The position numbers were made by a program, and so were the translations under genes. Below are positions 37,203 to 45,739 of a stretch of 55,292 nucleotides of DNA, in pieces. Position 1 is the stretch's first letter, and each line of letters opens with the position of its first letter. The stretch comes from Candidatus Omnitrophota bacterium (lineage in GTDB: Bacteria > Omnitrophota > Gorgyraeia > Zapsychrales > Zapsychraceae): the NCBI GenBank assembly GCA_023247445.1, contig JAHFGL010000012.1:1-55292 (forward strand). The letters run 5' to 3'. The notes under the pieces are model-generated. The model saw only the letters and a list, made by a program, of their open reading frames with translations. It was not told the origin of the DNA and did no database searches.

Positions 37203-38060
37203 CTAGATAGCGTTTAGTGGGTCAGGATATTTAAACGTATAATTTAACAGTTGTTTTAACTTCTGATTGTTCACAATTTTCCCCTCATATGTTCCTTGAG
37301 TACTAAATTCAGGGATCGGCCGACCCATTTTGCCAGCGGCTATCACATAGAGCTCTTGACGTGTGGGATGGCCATCGCTACAAAGATTGAGCACTTGATT
37401 GCCAATAGTACCTTTTTCAATGATTTGAGTAATGATTGCAACACAATCCTCCCGATGGATTAAATTAACACGTTTATTGCCATAAGCTAATATTTCTTTA
37501 CTGCGTTCTTTATCCGCCAAAAGAAAATTTCCAATCGGTCGATCGGGGCCATATAATCCAGCGAATCGAAGAATGGTCGTTTGAAAATGTTTGTCCGCTA
37601 GCAGCAAATCTTCTATTTCTTTTAAAACTTTTGATCGAGGGTTATCGGGAGCGAATAAACTATCTTCGCTTGCGTCCAACAACGTATCAGGATAAATAGA
37701 TGTTGAACTGGCAAAAATGACATGCTTAATTGATGAGTCTTTGACAAAAAAAACCACGGACTCAATTTGTTTTTTATAAAAGGAAGGGTCGGTCAAACTG
37801 CGTTTAAAAGGAATGTTTAGAAAAAGGACATCCGCTTCAAAAAAAGGAGTGATGTCTGCACCCTGGACTTGGGGGGCAACATTAATAAGAAATGGCGTTA
37901 TTCCTAAATCGTTTAAAAGAGAAACTTTAGCAGGGGATGTTGTTGACCCGTTGGGTCGATAACCTAATGTGAGTAAATATTGAGCTAACGATACGCCTAA
38001 CCAGCCACAGCCTAAGAGGCTAATTTTATTTTTTATAGATATTTCTTTAATTCCATCCAC
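37203..38060 (-). CDS. SDR-type NAD(P)-binding protein (YeeZ-like)
   Basis: 285 residues. Rossmann start ISLLGCGWLGVSLAQYLLTL, then HVIFASSTSIYPDTLLDASE with the SxxxY region, and RFAGLYGPDRPIGN. This fits the atypical extended SDR group that includes YeeZ. Substrate unknown. The only start in frame overlaps the end of the peptidoglycan-binding lipoprotein gene by 28 nt. Confidence 0.78.
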   Translation of the reverse strand: MDGIKEISIKNKISLLGCGWLGVSLAQYLLTLGYRPNGSTTSPAKVSLLNDLGITPFLINVAPQVQGADITPFFEADVLFLNIPFKRSLTDPSFYKKQIESVVFFVKDSSIKHVIFASSTSIYPDTLLDASEDSLFAPDNPRSKVLKEIEDLLLADKHFQTTILRFAGLYGPDRPIGNFLLADKERSKEILAYGNKRVNLIHREDCVAIITQIIEKGTIGNQVLNLCSDGHPTRQELYVIAAGKMGRPIPEFSTQGTYEGKIVNNQKLKQLLNYTFKYPDPLNAI

Positions 38061-38503
38061 GTCTTTTTGCCAATGATCCCATCACCTTTAAGGCCATGAT
38101 CTTTTTGGAAAGCGGAAATCGCTTTTTGCGTTTTTGCTCCAATCTTTCCATCTATATCTCCATCATAATATCCTGCCCCTTTAAGAGCTTTCTGGACCTC
38201 TTCAGCACTAGCCGCAACTCTAATAATACGATCATCATCTGATTTATAGCTACCTGCATCCGATAGTGATGTCTTGATTTGAGTTACAGTTGTTTCAGAA
38301 GCAGATCCCAAACTCTCAACTTGGCCGGAAAGATCTTGAACTTGATCTTTAAGATCATTGATTTCCTGATCACGTTCCTCTATTTTCTTTTCTAATTGAG
38401 AAACTGTGATTTGTAATCTACCGACCTCTGAAGGTTGACGAGTTGTTGCGCAACCGACTAAAAATGTTGTCATCAAAATAAGAACTATTGATTGAAAAAT
38501 CAT
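38033..38503 (-). CDS. lipoprotein with coiled coil and peptidoglycan-binding domain
   Basis: 156 residues. Lipobox TFLVGC, a coiled coil (QITVSQLEKKIEERDQEIND, LKDQVQDLSGQVES), and a C-terminal PG_binding_1 domain (EEVQKALKGAGYYDGDIDGK, IGAKTQKAISAFQKDHGL). It would tether the outer membrane to peptidoglycan. GAGGAGG is just upstream of the ATG. Confidence 0.88.
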   Translation of the reverse strand: MIFQSIVLILMTTFLVGCATTRQPSEVGRLQITVSQLEKKIEERDQEINDLKDQVQDLSGQVESLGSASETTVTQIKTSLSDAGSYKSDDDRIIRVAASAEEVQKALKGAGYYDGDIDGKIGAKTQKAISAFQKDHGLKGDGIIGKKTWMELKKYL

Positions 38504-38615
38504 GTTCCCTCCTCGTAAAGAACCATTAAACCAAAATTATTTTTAGGATTTCTTGAAAATACTACTGACGAACAGTTGTATTCTAACACAAAGTTATTTT
38601 CTTCCTATGTCTTCT

Positions 38616-39308
38616 TCAATTATTTTTCTTAAATATCATACTTTTATTTGCATTTATTTTCATCAAGCGAACAACAATCGGGCTCGTGCTATTGGGATAA
38701 TTTTGATGAAAAACCGTCTTACCCTCTGCCTCATCATTAATAATTTCTGTTGTAAATTCAAATCCGGGTTGAATAACGGGGAGGCCTCCTAATTTTATTT
38801 TCTCCTTAGTCCCCACCATCCGTAACGTTCCCATATAAGCAATGGCATCAGGCAAAACATCAAATTTAACATCAAGCTTTTCCGTTGCCAAAGTTGAACC
38901 AACAGGAATTGAGATAGAAGAAATTTTGTAAGCGCCATACGGGAGCTCGATAAAAAAATACCCTGGCTTTACTGTTTGAACATCCCACGCAAAAGCCTTT
39001 TGTTGATTCTTGTCTCCAATATAAAGCTGAAACTTTTGGCCTTGATCATCCGCACTCTCAATCAAGAGCTTGACATAGGTTGCCTCAAGTACGCCTTGAA
39101 AATCTGTTTTAGCAAAAACAACTCCTTTTTTTAGAGCATATTCCTCTAAAGTTTCCCCGGCCACATTTTGGAGTTGTGGTGATGTGTCTGGAGAAGAAAA
39201 TGGTGGTGTCGTCTGTTGATTGTTTTTAATCGCTCGGCTAGACTTCTGTGTTGTGGCACAACCACACAAAAGAAGAATTAAAACTAACGGGAAGTATTTT
39301 CTAATCAT
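38616..39308 (-). CDS. lipoprotein of unknown function
   Basis: 230 residues. Lipobox LLLCGC, a Ser/Thr/Pro/Gln-rich linker, then a beta-rich domain (YVKLLIESADDQGQKFQLY, GYFFIELPYGAYKISSISIP). The second half resembles a small transthyretin- or Ig-like module, but I do not recognise a family. It stands alone between longer gaps. Confidence 0.65.
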   Translation of the reverse strand: MIRKYFPLVLILLLCGCATTQKSSRAIKNNQQTTPPFSSPDTSPQLQNVAGETLEEYALKKGVVFAKTDFQGVLEATYVKLLIESADDQGQKFQLYIGDKNQQKAFAWDVQTVKPGYFFIELPYGAYKISSISIPVGSTLATEKLDVKFDVLPDAIAYMGTLRMVGTKEKIKLGGLPVIQPGFEFTTEIINDEAEGKTVFHQNYPNSTSPIVVRLMKINANKSMIFKKNN

Positions 39309-39404
39309 AAATTCTCATGTAGAGAAATAAAATTAATTTTAGATTTTTAGTTTATCAGAAAAAATATTTTTTAGTAATTTTTTTTAGGAAACACTCTGGC
39401 AGGA

Positions 39405-39446
39405 TAAAAAAAGAAACGGCCAAGGTTTCCCTTGACCGCTTCTTTA
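39405..39446 (-). terminator. rho-independent terminator after 39461-39820
   Basis: On the minus strand AAGCGGTCAAGG, GAAA, CCTTGGCCGTTT form a stem with one mismatch, followed by CTTTTTTT. It lies 15 nt after the stop of the small gene. Confidence 0.85.
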
Positions 39447-39460
39447 GGCTTATTTTTAGA

Positions 39461-39820
39461 CTAGCCCTGGTCCGTCAGAACCTCTGACTTTTTGGGGGAG
39501 AAGATCTTTGTCTTCCAAACAATCTCGATATTCAGTGTATGATGAAAATCAACCTTGATTAAAACCCTATCACGGGTCATGTAAAAACTACCCTTAACTT
39601 GAAAGTTGAATTTCTCCAACTTTTTGGCTGTATCAATCGATTTTTTAATATGAATTTGCGGAGGTTCTAAATCCTCTGTTTTATCAGCTAAAAGAACATT
39701 ATAGAGGAAGCTCTTCTCTACATGTGTTTTGCACTCTTTATCTTCCGAGTCAGAACTAATAGAGAAGCTCTTGATTCGGTTGGTTAGGTCTATTTTCTTT
39801 TTGAACAGGATTTCTTTCAT
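39461..39820 (-). CDS. small unrecognised protein
   Basis: 119 residues from the ATG at 39820, which has GAGGGAC about 6 nt upstream; the frame extends 12 codons further to an earlier ATG without a binding site. No signal peptide. The sequence (KKIDLTNRIKSFSISSDSED, FNFQVKGSFYMTRDRVLIKV) suggests a beta-rich cytoplasmic protein. It is a single-gene unit with its own terminator. Function unknown. Confidence 0.6.
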   Translation of the reverse strand: MKEILFKKKIDLTNRIKSFSISSDSEDKECKTHVEKSFLYNVLLADKTEDLEPPQIHIKKSIDTAKKLEKFNFQVKGSFYMTRDRVLIKVDFHHTLNIEIVWKTKIFSPKKSEVLTDQG

Positions 39821-40009
39821 ATGTCCCTCTTTTCCCTTACAACGAAAGTATATCACCCCTCAAAGAGCTAACAAGATGACCAGAGCCGTTTTGGGAAACC
39901 GTTTCCTTAAAATCTCCCCGTCGGTATAAATGGCTGAGGCATAAATAAACCAAATATTTATTTTTATTTATCTACTGCGGTGGTGTTGCTTTTATTGAAA
40001 ATAGGCAAG

Positions 40010-40035
40010 GGATCTTTGAAATAAATCAAAGATCC
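40010..40035. other. 10-bp hairpin after plsY
   Basis: GGATCTTTGA and TCAAAGATCC with a 6-nt loop, about 40 nt beyond the plsY stop. The T-run after it is poor, so it may be a weak terminator or an mRNA 3'-end stabiliser. The rest of 39857-40073 holds nothing else that I can support. Confidence 0.4.
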
Positions 40036-40073
40036 GTCTAGAAAGAAACCGTTTTCTTTAAAGAAAATTGGGC

Positions 40074-40700
40074 TTATTTTTGCTTATGAAATGGTAAATG
40101 AATGCGTGGCTCTTGGCCGGTAAGAAGTCGTTTAATATTGGGGCGGTGACGCAAGACAACAAAAATACAGAAAATAACACCTAAACAAACTAAAACAAAG
40201 GGTTGATTAGTTAAAACCATAATAATAGGCAGCGCAATCGCCGCCAAAATGGAAGAAATCGAAATAATACCACTAATAAGAAAGCTACTAATCCAGACCA
40301 AAACGGTGAACAAAAGAACAGGTCGAATCGAGGCGATGCGAATCGTTAAACCAATAAGAACACCTAAACTGGTGGCAATCCCTTTGCCGCCTTTAAAATT
40401 TAGAAAAACCGTCCAATTATGACCACTAACAACACATAAGGCTAATACTACACGTGATAAAATATCCGTTAACCCTAAAAGATCTGCAACAACGGCAACG
40501 GCTAATACCCCTTTAAGAATATCAATGATAAGAACTGCAATTCCTGGCCCTTTACCCAAAACACGAAAGACATTCGTAGCCCCCACATTGCCTGATCCGT
40601 GTTCACGAATATCAATCTTCTTATATATTCTTCCATAAATATAAGCCGTCGGGATGGCCCCAATCAAATAGCTGATAATAATCCCAAGAATAATCATCAT
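40074..40700 (-). CDS. plsY: glycerol-3-phosphate acyltransferase (acyl-phosphate type)
   Basis: 208 residues, polytopic inner-membrane enzyme that acylates glycerol-3-phosphate from acyl-phosphate, the first step of phospholipid synthesis. Family motifs: HGSGNVGATNVFRVLGKGPG (about residues 34-53), NWTVFLNFKGGKGIATSLG and the C-terminal VVLRHRPNIKRLLTGQEPRI. It overlaps pgsA by 4 nt, forming a phospholipid pair. Confidence 0.95.
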   Translation of the reverse strand: MMIILGIIISYLIGAIPTAYIYGRIYKKIDIREHGSGNVGATNVFRVLGKGPGIAVLIIDILKGVLAVAVVADLLGLTDILSRVVLALCVVSGHNWTVFLNFKGGKGIATSLGVLIGLTIRIASIRPVLLFTVLVWISSFLISGIISISSILAAIALPIIMVLTNQPFVLVCLGVIFCIFVVLRHRPNIKRLLTGQEPRIHLPFHKQK

Positions 40701-41254
40701 TTAACTCCATTTAAAATTTTGATACCTTCTCTTATATAGTCAACGCCTGAGATGGCCGCTAAAATTAAAGTTGTCCACCATAATAATGGAGAAAACGACC
40801 ACTCTAAAAAAATACCAAAAACACAAAAAATTTGAAAAAATGTGCTGGCCTTACCCCAAATTGTTGGCTTAAGAATAATGTCTCCTCTAACTTGTAATAT
40901 AATGAGTCCTCCCAAAAGAAGAACGACATCTCGACTAATAACAGCGACCACCAACCATGTAGGAAATTGAACAGCCCCTAGTAAAGGGCCTGTCAGATAA
41001 AGGCAAATAAAAGCGCTGATTAAAAGTAGTTTATCGGCGAGTGGATCGAGGATAGCTCCCGCTTTTGTCTTTTGATCACGGGTGCGCGCAATATAACCAT
41101 CTATAATGTCGGAAATAACCGCAAAAAGGAAAATTCCTAAAGCAACTAGTCGCATGTAATCATGTTGTGGGGTATAGTATAAAAGCGTGATAATAAAAAA
41201 AGGAACAGCTAAGATGCGGACAATGGTAATTTTATTAGCAAAGGTCAGTGCCAT
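40697..41254 (-). CDS. pgsA: CDP-diacylglycerol-glycerol-3-phosphate 3-phosphatidyltransferase
   Basis: 185 residues, membrane-embedded CDP-alcohol phosphatidyltransferase. The family motif is complete: Asp52-Gly53, Ala56-Arg57, Gly66, Asp70, Asp74 in DGYIARTRDQKTKAGAILDP. The start LTFANKITIVRILAVPFFII is typical of PgsA, giving phosphatidylglycerol phosphate. Next to plsY and downstream of lepB. Confidence 0.92.
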   Translation of the reverse strand: MALTFANKITIVRILAVPFFIITLLYYTPQHDYMRLVALGIFLFAVISDIIDGYIARTRDQKTKAGAILDPLADKLLLISAFICLYLTGPLLGAVQFPTWLVVAVISRDVVLLLGGLIILQVRGDIILKPTIWGKASTFFQIFCVFGIFLEWSFSPLLWWTTLILAAISGVDYIREGIKILNGVK

Positions 41255-41256
41255 CG

Positions 41257-41601
41257 TTATTCATCCACTGCTTTTAAAGGGATATGGTGTACCGGACATA
41301 TTGCAACCGCTTGAGAATATCGTACGCCATCAATGGGACAATAATAAATTTTTCTTTCTTTGCCACTTAAAGAATTGGTTAACGTTTCAACCGCCGACTT
41401 TGTTTCTGGATCGTTTTGAACTCTCTTAGATAAAGCCTCGATATCTTTTTCACTTAGCTGTTTACCACTCATCGCGCCGGCGATGGAAGTTAACGCTTCT
41501 TTAGCTTCAGTCGATGATTGACTTTTATTCCCATTAATCGTCTGACAGCCGCATAGAAAAATGATCGAGGTTAAACTAAGAATAATTCTAGAAATATTCA
41601 T
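41257..41601 (-). CDS. lipoprotein with C-terminal zinc-ribbon-like tail
   Basis: 114 residues. Lipobox IIFLCGC, a Ser/Lys/Glu-rich helix-forming middle, and a C-terminal tail YYCPIDGVRYSQAVAICPVH followed by HIPLKAV. The spacing of its CPxxG and CP turns resembles the tail of the glycine-zipper lipoprotein at 20768-21061. It sits between lepB (10 nt) and pgsA (2 nt), so is co-transcribed. Function unknown. Confidence 0.72.
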   Translation of the reverse strand: MNISRIILSLTSIIFLCGCQTINGNKSQSSTEAKEALTSIAGAMSGKQLSEKDIEALSKRVQNDPETKSAVETLTNSLSGKERKIYYCPIDGVRYSQAVAICPVHHIPLKAVDE

Positions 41602-41611
41602 AAAATGACAA

Positions 41612-42415
41612 TCATTCTAAAAAACGGATGCGATTTAGTGGCCAATAAATAAACTCAGCCCGACCGATTAAATTCTTCTCGGGTACAAATCCCCAGAATC
41701 GACTATCAAGACTCGAAGCACTATTATCCCCCAAAACAAAATAATTACCCGGAGGAACCTTGACGACTTGATGTGCCTCACCAAAAGATGAATTACGATT
41801 ATAATAATAAATATTCTTTATCCGAGGCTCTTTAGATAATACTCCATTAATATAAATGTGGCCGTCCTTAATTTCCACAGTCTCTCCTCCTGTTGCGATC
41901 AATCGCTTAATAAAATCGCGTTTAGGATCCTCTGGAAAAATAAAAACAATAATATCGCCTCTTTTAGGTTTAGTAAACCCTGGCAAACGTTTATCAGTAA
42001 GAGGGATATGCGGGCCATAACGTAACTTGTTGACCATAAGCCGATCCCCTTCAATAAGTGTCATGCGCATCGAGCCACTAGGGATTTTAAATGCTTGGAT
42101 GAAAAAAGTACGGATAAATAACGCCAATAGAAGTGCAATTAGGATAGATTCAACCCATTCCAAAACTACCAATTTGGTATGAGACATTTTCAGAATATTA
42201 AATATCTTTTCCTTCTTCGCTGAAAAAGATTCTTCAATCTTCAGTTGGGAGGCGTTTGTCAATTCAAAAAATTTCTCCTGAAGAATTCCATCGTTATCAA
42301 TATATTCATTAATAACAAGGGTTCGCCAAAGAGCATCTGGGTTATTGGTAACCTTTAGCAAATGTTTCTCTTTTACCGCTAATTTCTTGAGTATTTTGAT
42401 TCTAAGTTTAATCAT
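41612..42415 (-). CDS. lepB: signal peptidase I, with N-terminal extension
   Basis: 267 residues. Membrane helix at about 85-108, then FKIPSGSMRMTLIEGDRL with catalytic Ser115, FIKRLIATGGETVEIKDG with catalytic Lys170, and FVLGDNSASSLDSRFWGFVP. It removes signal peptides on the outer face of the inner membrane. The first ~80 residues are a charged soluble region not found in the usual single-helix enzyme, of unknown role. The start overlaps lepA by 4 nt. Confidence 0.93.
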   Translation of the reverse strand: MIKLRIKILKKLAVKEKHLLKVTNNPDALWRTLVINEYIDNDGILQEKFFELTNASQLKIEESFSAKKEKIFNILKMSHTKLVVLEWVESILIALLLALFIRTFFIQAFKIPSGSMRMTLIEGDRLMVNKLRYGPHIPLTDKRLPGFTKPKRGDIIVFIFPEDPKRDFIKRLIATGGETVEIKDGHIYINGVLSKEPRIKNIYYYNRNSSFGEAHQVVKVPPGNYFVLGDNSASSLDSRFWGFVPEKNLIGRAEFIYWPLNRIRFLE

Positions 42416-44202
42416 AGTTTTAGCGCCGCCAAAAAGGCCTCTTGAGGGATTTCAACGTTACCAAATTGCTTCATACGCTTCTTCCCCTCTTTTTGTTTTT
42501 CCCAAAGTTTTCGTTTTCTTGAAATATCCCCCCCATAACATTTGGCGGTGACATTCTTTCCCATCGCTTTAACGCGCGCACTGGAAATAATTCGCCCTTC
42601 ACTGGTTGCCTGAATGCGCACCTCAAAGAGCTGTTGTGGAATAACATCTTTTAATTTAGTGACGAGCGCCAATCCCTTTTCATAAGCATAATCTTTAAAG
42701 ACTAAACACGAAAACGCATCGCAGATCTTATCATTAATCATAATATCTAACTTAGATATTCTCGTTGGTAAGAATCCTTTAAATTTATAATCAATAGATC
42801 CATAACCGCGGGTAACAGATTTAACCGCATCATTAAAGTCAACAATGACTTCGGAAAGCGGGATATCAAAGATAATCTTCATACGATCCGAGACATATTC
42901 GCTGCCGATAAAAATTCCGCGCTTTTTCTTAGCCAACTCCATAACCGCATCCATGTTGGCCACGGGTGTTAAAATCGTAACCGTTAGATATGGCTCTTCA
43001 ACGCCAGAAATGATGGAACTATCCGGTAACGCCGTTGGGCTATCTAAGGTAATCGCTTTGCCATCCTTGGTCTTGATTCGAAATTGAACGTTGGGTGTTG
43101 TTAAAACCAAATTTAAATCATATTCGCGTTGCAATCTTTCCTGAACAATCTCCATATGAAGCAGTCCCAAAAATCCGCAGCGAAATCCATGACCAAAAGA
43201 TTGCGAACTTTCTGGTTCATAAACTAAACTTGGATCACTAAGTCGTAATTTCTCAATGGCTTCACGTAGCGCCATAAAATCCATTGTGTTGACGGGAAAA
43301 ACGCCGCAAAAGACTAGTGGCTTTAACTGACGATATCCGGCCAAAGGTTCCTTGGTTGGATTGATTACATCTGTAATCGTATCCCCCACACGCACCTCTC
43401 GAGGTTCATGGACATTGCAGGTAATATAACCAACTTCGCCAGCGCCTAACTCTTTAACTTTTTCTTGTTCCGGCCGAAAAACTCCAATTTCCTCAACGCC
43501 ATATTCTTTATCCATATGCATCATCTTTATGCGCATGCCTGGCTTAATGATGCCATCCATGACACGAACATAAATAATAATGCCTTTATAAATATCATAT
43601 TTTAAATCAAAGATAAGGGCTTTGAGTGGAGCATTAAAATCCCCATCGGGCGCCGGGATAAAGCTAACGATCTTCTCAAAAAGTTCTTTAATCCCGATCC
43701 CCTCTTTAGCCGAAACAAGTTGAATATCATCTTCCTTAAATTTTAAAATCTCGATTAATTGTATTTTGGCATGATCAATATCAATATTGGCAATATCAAT
43801 TTTGTTAATCACAGGAAGCATTTCCAAATTATTGTCAATGGCCAGATAATAATTCGCGACGGTCTGAGATTCGACGCCTTGGGAAACATCGACTAATAAA
43901 AGCGCACCTTCACAGGCCTTCAGCGATTTTTCAACCTCATACGTAAAATCAACATGGCCAGGCGTATCAATCAAATTAAAGACATACCGCTTTCCATCAT
44001 TGGCGTTGTATTCAATTCGAACGGCCGAGGCCTTGATCGTAATGCCGCGTTCTCGCTCTAGATCCATATCATCTAATAGTTGATTTTTAAACTTGCGTTC
44101 ATCGATAGCTCCGGCAAATAGAAGAAACCGATCCGCCAAGGTGGACTTGCCGTGGTCAATATGGGCAATGATAGAAAAATTACGTATAAGAGATTTATCC
44201 AT
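42412..44202 (-). CDS. lepA: elongation factor 4 (LepA)
   Basis: 596 residues, full length. GTPase motifs AHIDHGKSTLADRF (residues 13-26), DTPGHVDFTYEV and NKIDIANIDIDHAKI, later SDPSLVYEPESSQSFGHGFR and the C-terminal LepA-specific KDVIPQQLFEVRIQA, GKNVTAKCYGGDISRKRKLW. It acts on ribosomes, promoting back-translocation or remodelling. The start overlaps cmk by 8 nt. Confidence 0.98.
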   Translation of the reverse strand: MDKSLIRNFSIIAHIDHGKSTLADRFLLFAGAIDERKFKNQLLDDMDLERERGITIKASAVRIEYNANDGKRYVFNLIDTPGHVDFTYEVEKSLKACEGALLLVDVSQGVESQTVANYYLAIDNNLEMLPVINKIDIANIDIDHAKIQLIEILKFKEDDIQLVSAKEGIGIKELFEKIVSFIPAPDGDFNAPLKALIFDLKYDIYKGIIIYVRVMDGIIKPGMRIKMMHMDKEYGVEEIGVFRPEQEKVKELGAGEVGYITCNVHEPREVRVGDTITDVINPTKEPLAGYRQLKPLVFCGVFPVNTMDFMALREAIEKLRLSDPSLVYEPESSQSFGHGFRCGFLGLLHMEIVQERLQREYDLNLVLTTPNVQFRIKTKDGKAITLDSPTALPDSSIISGVEEPYLTVTILTPVANMDAVMELAKKKRGIFIGSEYVSDRMKIIFDIPLSEVIVDFNDAVKSVTRGYGSIDYKFKGFLPTRISKLDIMINDKICDAFSCLVFKDYAYEKGLALVTKLKDVIPQQLFEVRIQATSEGRIISSARVKAMGKNVTAKCYGGDISRKRKLWEKQKEGKKRMKQFGNVEIPQEAFLAALKL

Positions 44203-44887
44203 TTTTTCGAATATTCTTTAATAGCTCAGCGACAACTTCATCAATGGAAAGGTAGGTTGTATCAATAAAGATCGCATCGTCGGCTTTTTTAAGAGGTCCC
44301 ACTGATCGTGTGATATCGCGCTGATCTCGTTCTTTCATTTCTGTTTTAAGAATTGATGGATCAACCTTTTTGCCATTATCTGTTAATTCCCGTAACCGAC
44401 GTTTGGAACGTTCTTCTAAATCAGCATCGATATAAAATTTTGATGTGGCCCCCGGAAAAACAACCGTCCCGATATCTCGCCCTTCAGCAACCACCCCTCT
44501 TTTAGCAGCAATCGTTCGTTGCCACCCAACCATAATCGTTCTTACTCCCGATGTCCGCGCGATATAAAAAGTTTTGTTGGTCACCTCCGGTGTTCTAACT
44601 TCCTGACTAACATCTTCACCATCTAAGATAACTTTGACACCACTTGGCGTATCTTCCAGATCAATAGCTGTCGAACCTGCGAGCTCAACAAGACTTTGTT
44701 CATCTTCTAAATTAATTTTTTGCCGTAAAGCTTTTAAAGTCAAAGCGCGATACATCGCCCCTGTATCTAAATAGGAAAGATTAAGAATTTTCGCTAGTCT
44801 TTTGGCAACCGTACTCTTACCGGCGCCGGCAGGTCCATCAATAGCAATCACTTCAAGAGTTCTATGGGTTTGCGGCGAGGCCATCAC
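44195..44887 (-). CDS. cmk: cytidylate kinase
   Basis: 230 residues. P-loop IDGPAGAGKSTVAKRLAKIL (Gly18 to Lys24), LDTGAMYRALTLKAL, VAEGRDIGTVVFPGA, and RSVGPLKKADDAIFIDTTYL. Phosphorylates CMP and dCMP. The first codons overlap the end of tyrA by 26 nt; a second Met follows directly. In many bacteria aroA lies between tyrA and cmk; it is absent here. Confidence 0.95.
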   Translation of the reverse strand: MMASPQTHRTLEVIAIDGPAGAGKSTVAKRLAKILNLSYLDTGAMYRALTLKALRQKINLEDEQSLVELAGSTAIDLEDTPSGVKVILDGEDVSQEVRTPEVTNKTFYIARTSGVRTIMVGWQRTIAAKRGVVAEGRDIGTVVFPGATSKFYIDADLEERSKRRLRELTDNGKKVDPSILKTEMKERDQRDITRSVGPLKKADDAIFIDTTYLSIDEVVAELLKNIRKNG

Positions 44888-45725
44888 GTTTTTCTTTTGC
44901 TTTTGTAAAATGCTGGATGATCGTTTGCTGATCGCGGTTGATCATTGCTTTGCGAAGAGAAGAAAAATTCTTAATACTCTCATCGAGTGCTTTAATAATA
45001 TTTTTTGAATTGGCTAAACAAATTTCATTCCACATCTGTGGAGAAGAGGCCGCAATACGTGTCGTATCTTTGAGTCCCTGCGAAGCATACGTTAAATATT
45101 TATCGGGAATCGTTTCCATCATGCCATAAGCTAAGAGGTGCGGTAAATGACTGGTAAAGCCAAGGATTTCATCATGTTCCTTAGGCGTCAAAAATGTTAT
45201 CTTCGCGCCAATTTTCGTCCATAAAAATTTAATTTTCTCTTTAGCGACTTGATTTGATTTATCCGTTGGGGTCATGATGCACTGTGCATTTTCAAATAAT
45301 TCCGCTCGAGCATTGTCCACCCCACGTTTTTCTGAACCTATGAGGGGATGCGATCCAACAAAAAACGGAGAATTACTCAGATGTTTTTCCGCCGCCTCAA
45401 CAATCAATTCTTTGGTGCTGCCTAAATCCGTAACGATACATCCTCGCCTGATGTGCGGATTAATGATCGGAAACAATTTTGCAATCGTTTCAACGGGGGT
45501 TGCCAAAACAACTAATTCAGCGTTACGTAACGCTTGGGCCATATCCGTTTGCGCTTGATCGATCGCCCCACATTTAACGGCGGCAAGAAGCGTTGATTGC
45601 TGTTGCGAAACGCCAACAACTTCTTGAGCCAAGCTGTGTTTTTTGATCGCTAGCCCTAATGAGCCGCCCATGAGGCCAACCCCAATAATGGTCACACGTC
45701 TAAAAATTTGTGTTCGTAGCATCAT
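44862..45725 (-). CDS. tyrA: prephenate dehydrogenase
   Basis: 287 residues. Rossmann motif VTIIGVGLMGGSLGLAIKK (GxGxxG at 15-20), TDLGSTKELIVEAA, GSHPLIGSEKRGVDNARAEL and LGFTSHLPHLLAYGMM. It oxidatively decarboxylates prephenate (or arogenate) to the tyrosine precursor. No ACT domain. Operon with aroF 14 nt upstream and cmk overlapping. Confidence 0.93.
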   Translation of the reverse strand: MMLRTQIFRRVTIIGVGLMGGSLGLAIKKHSLAQEVVGVSQQQSTLLAAVKCGAIDQAQTDMAQALRNAELVVLATPVETIAKLFPIINPHIRRGCIVTDLGSTKELIVEAAEKHLSNSPFFVGSHPLIGSEKRGVDNARAELFENAQCIMTPTDKSNQVAKEKIKFLWTKIGAKITFLTPKEHDEILGFTSHLPHLLAYGMMETIPDKYLTYASQGLKDTTRIAASSPQMWNEICLANSKNIIKALDESIKNFSSLRKAMINRDQQTIIQHFTKAKEKRDGLAANP

Positions 45726-45739
45726 ATTTACCTAGTTTC

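Noticed and set aside
39857-40073. Riboswitch or small RNA between plsY and the 39461-39820 gene.
   Set aside because: I found a hairpin but no conserved riboswitch core that I can recognise.
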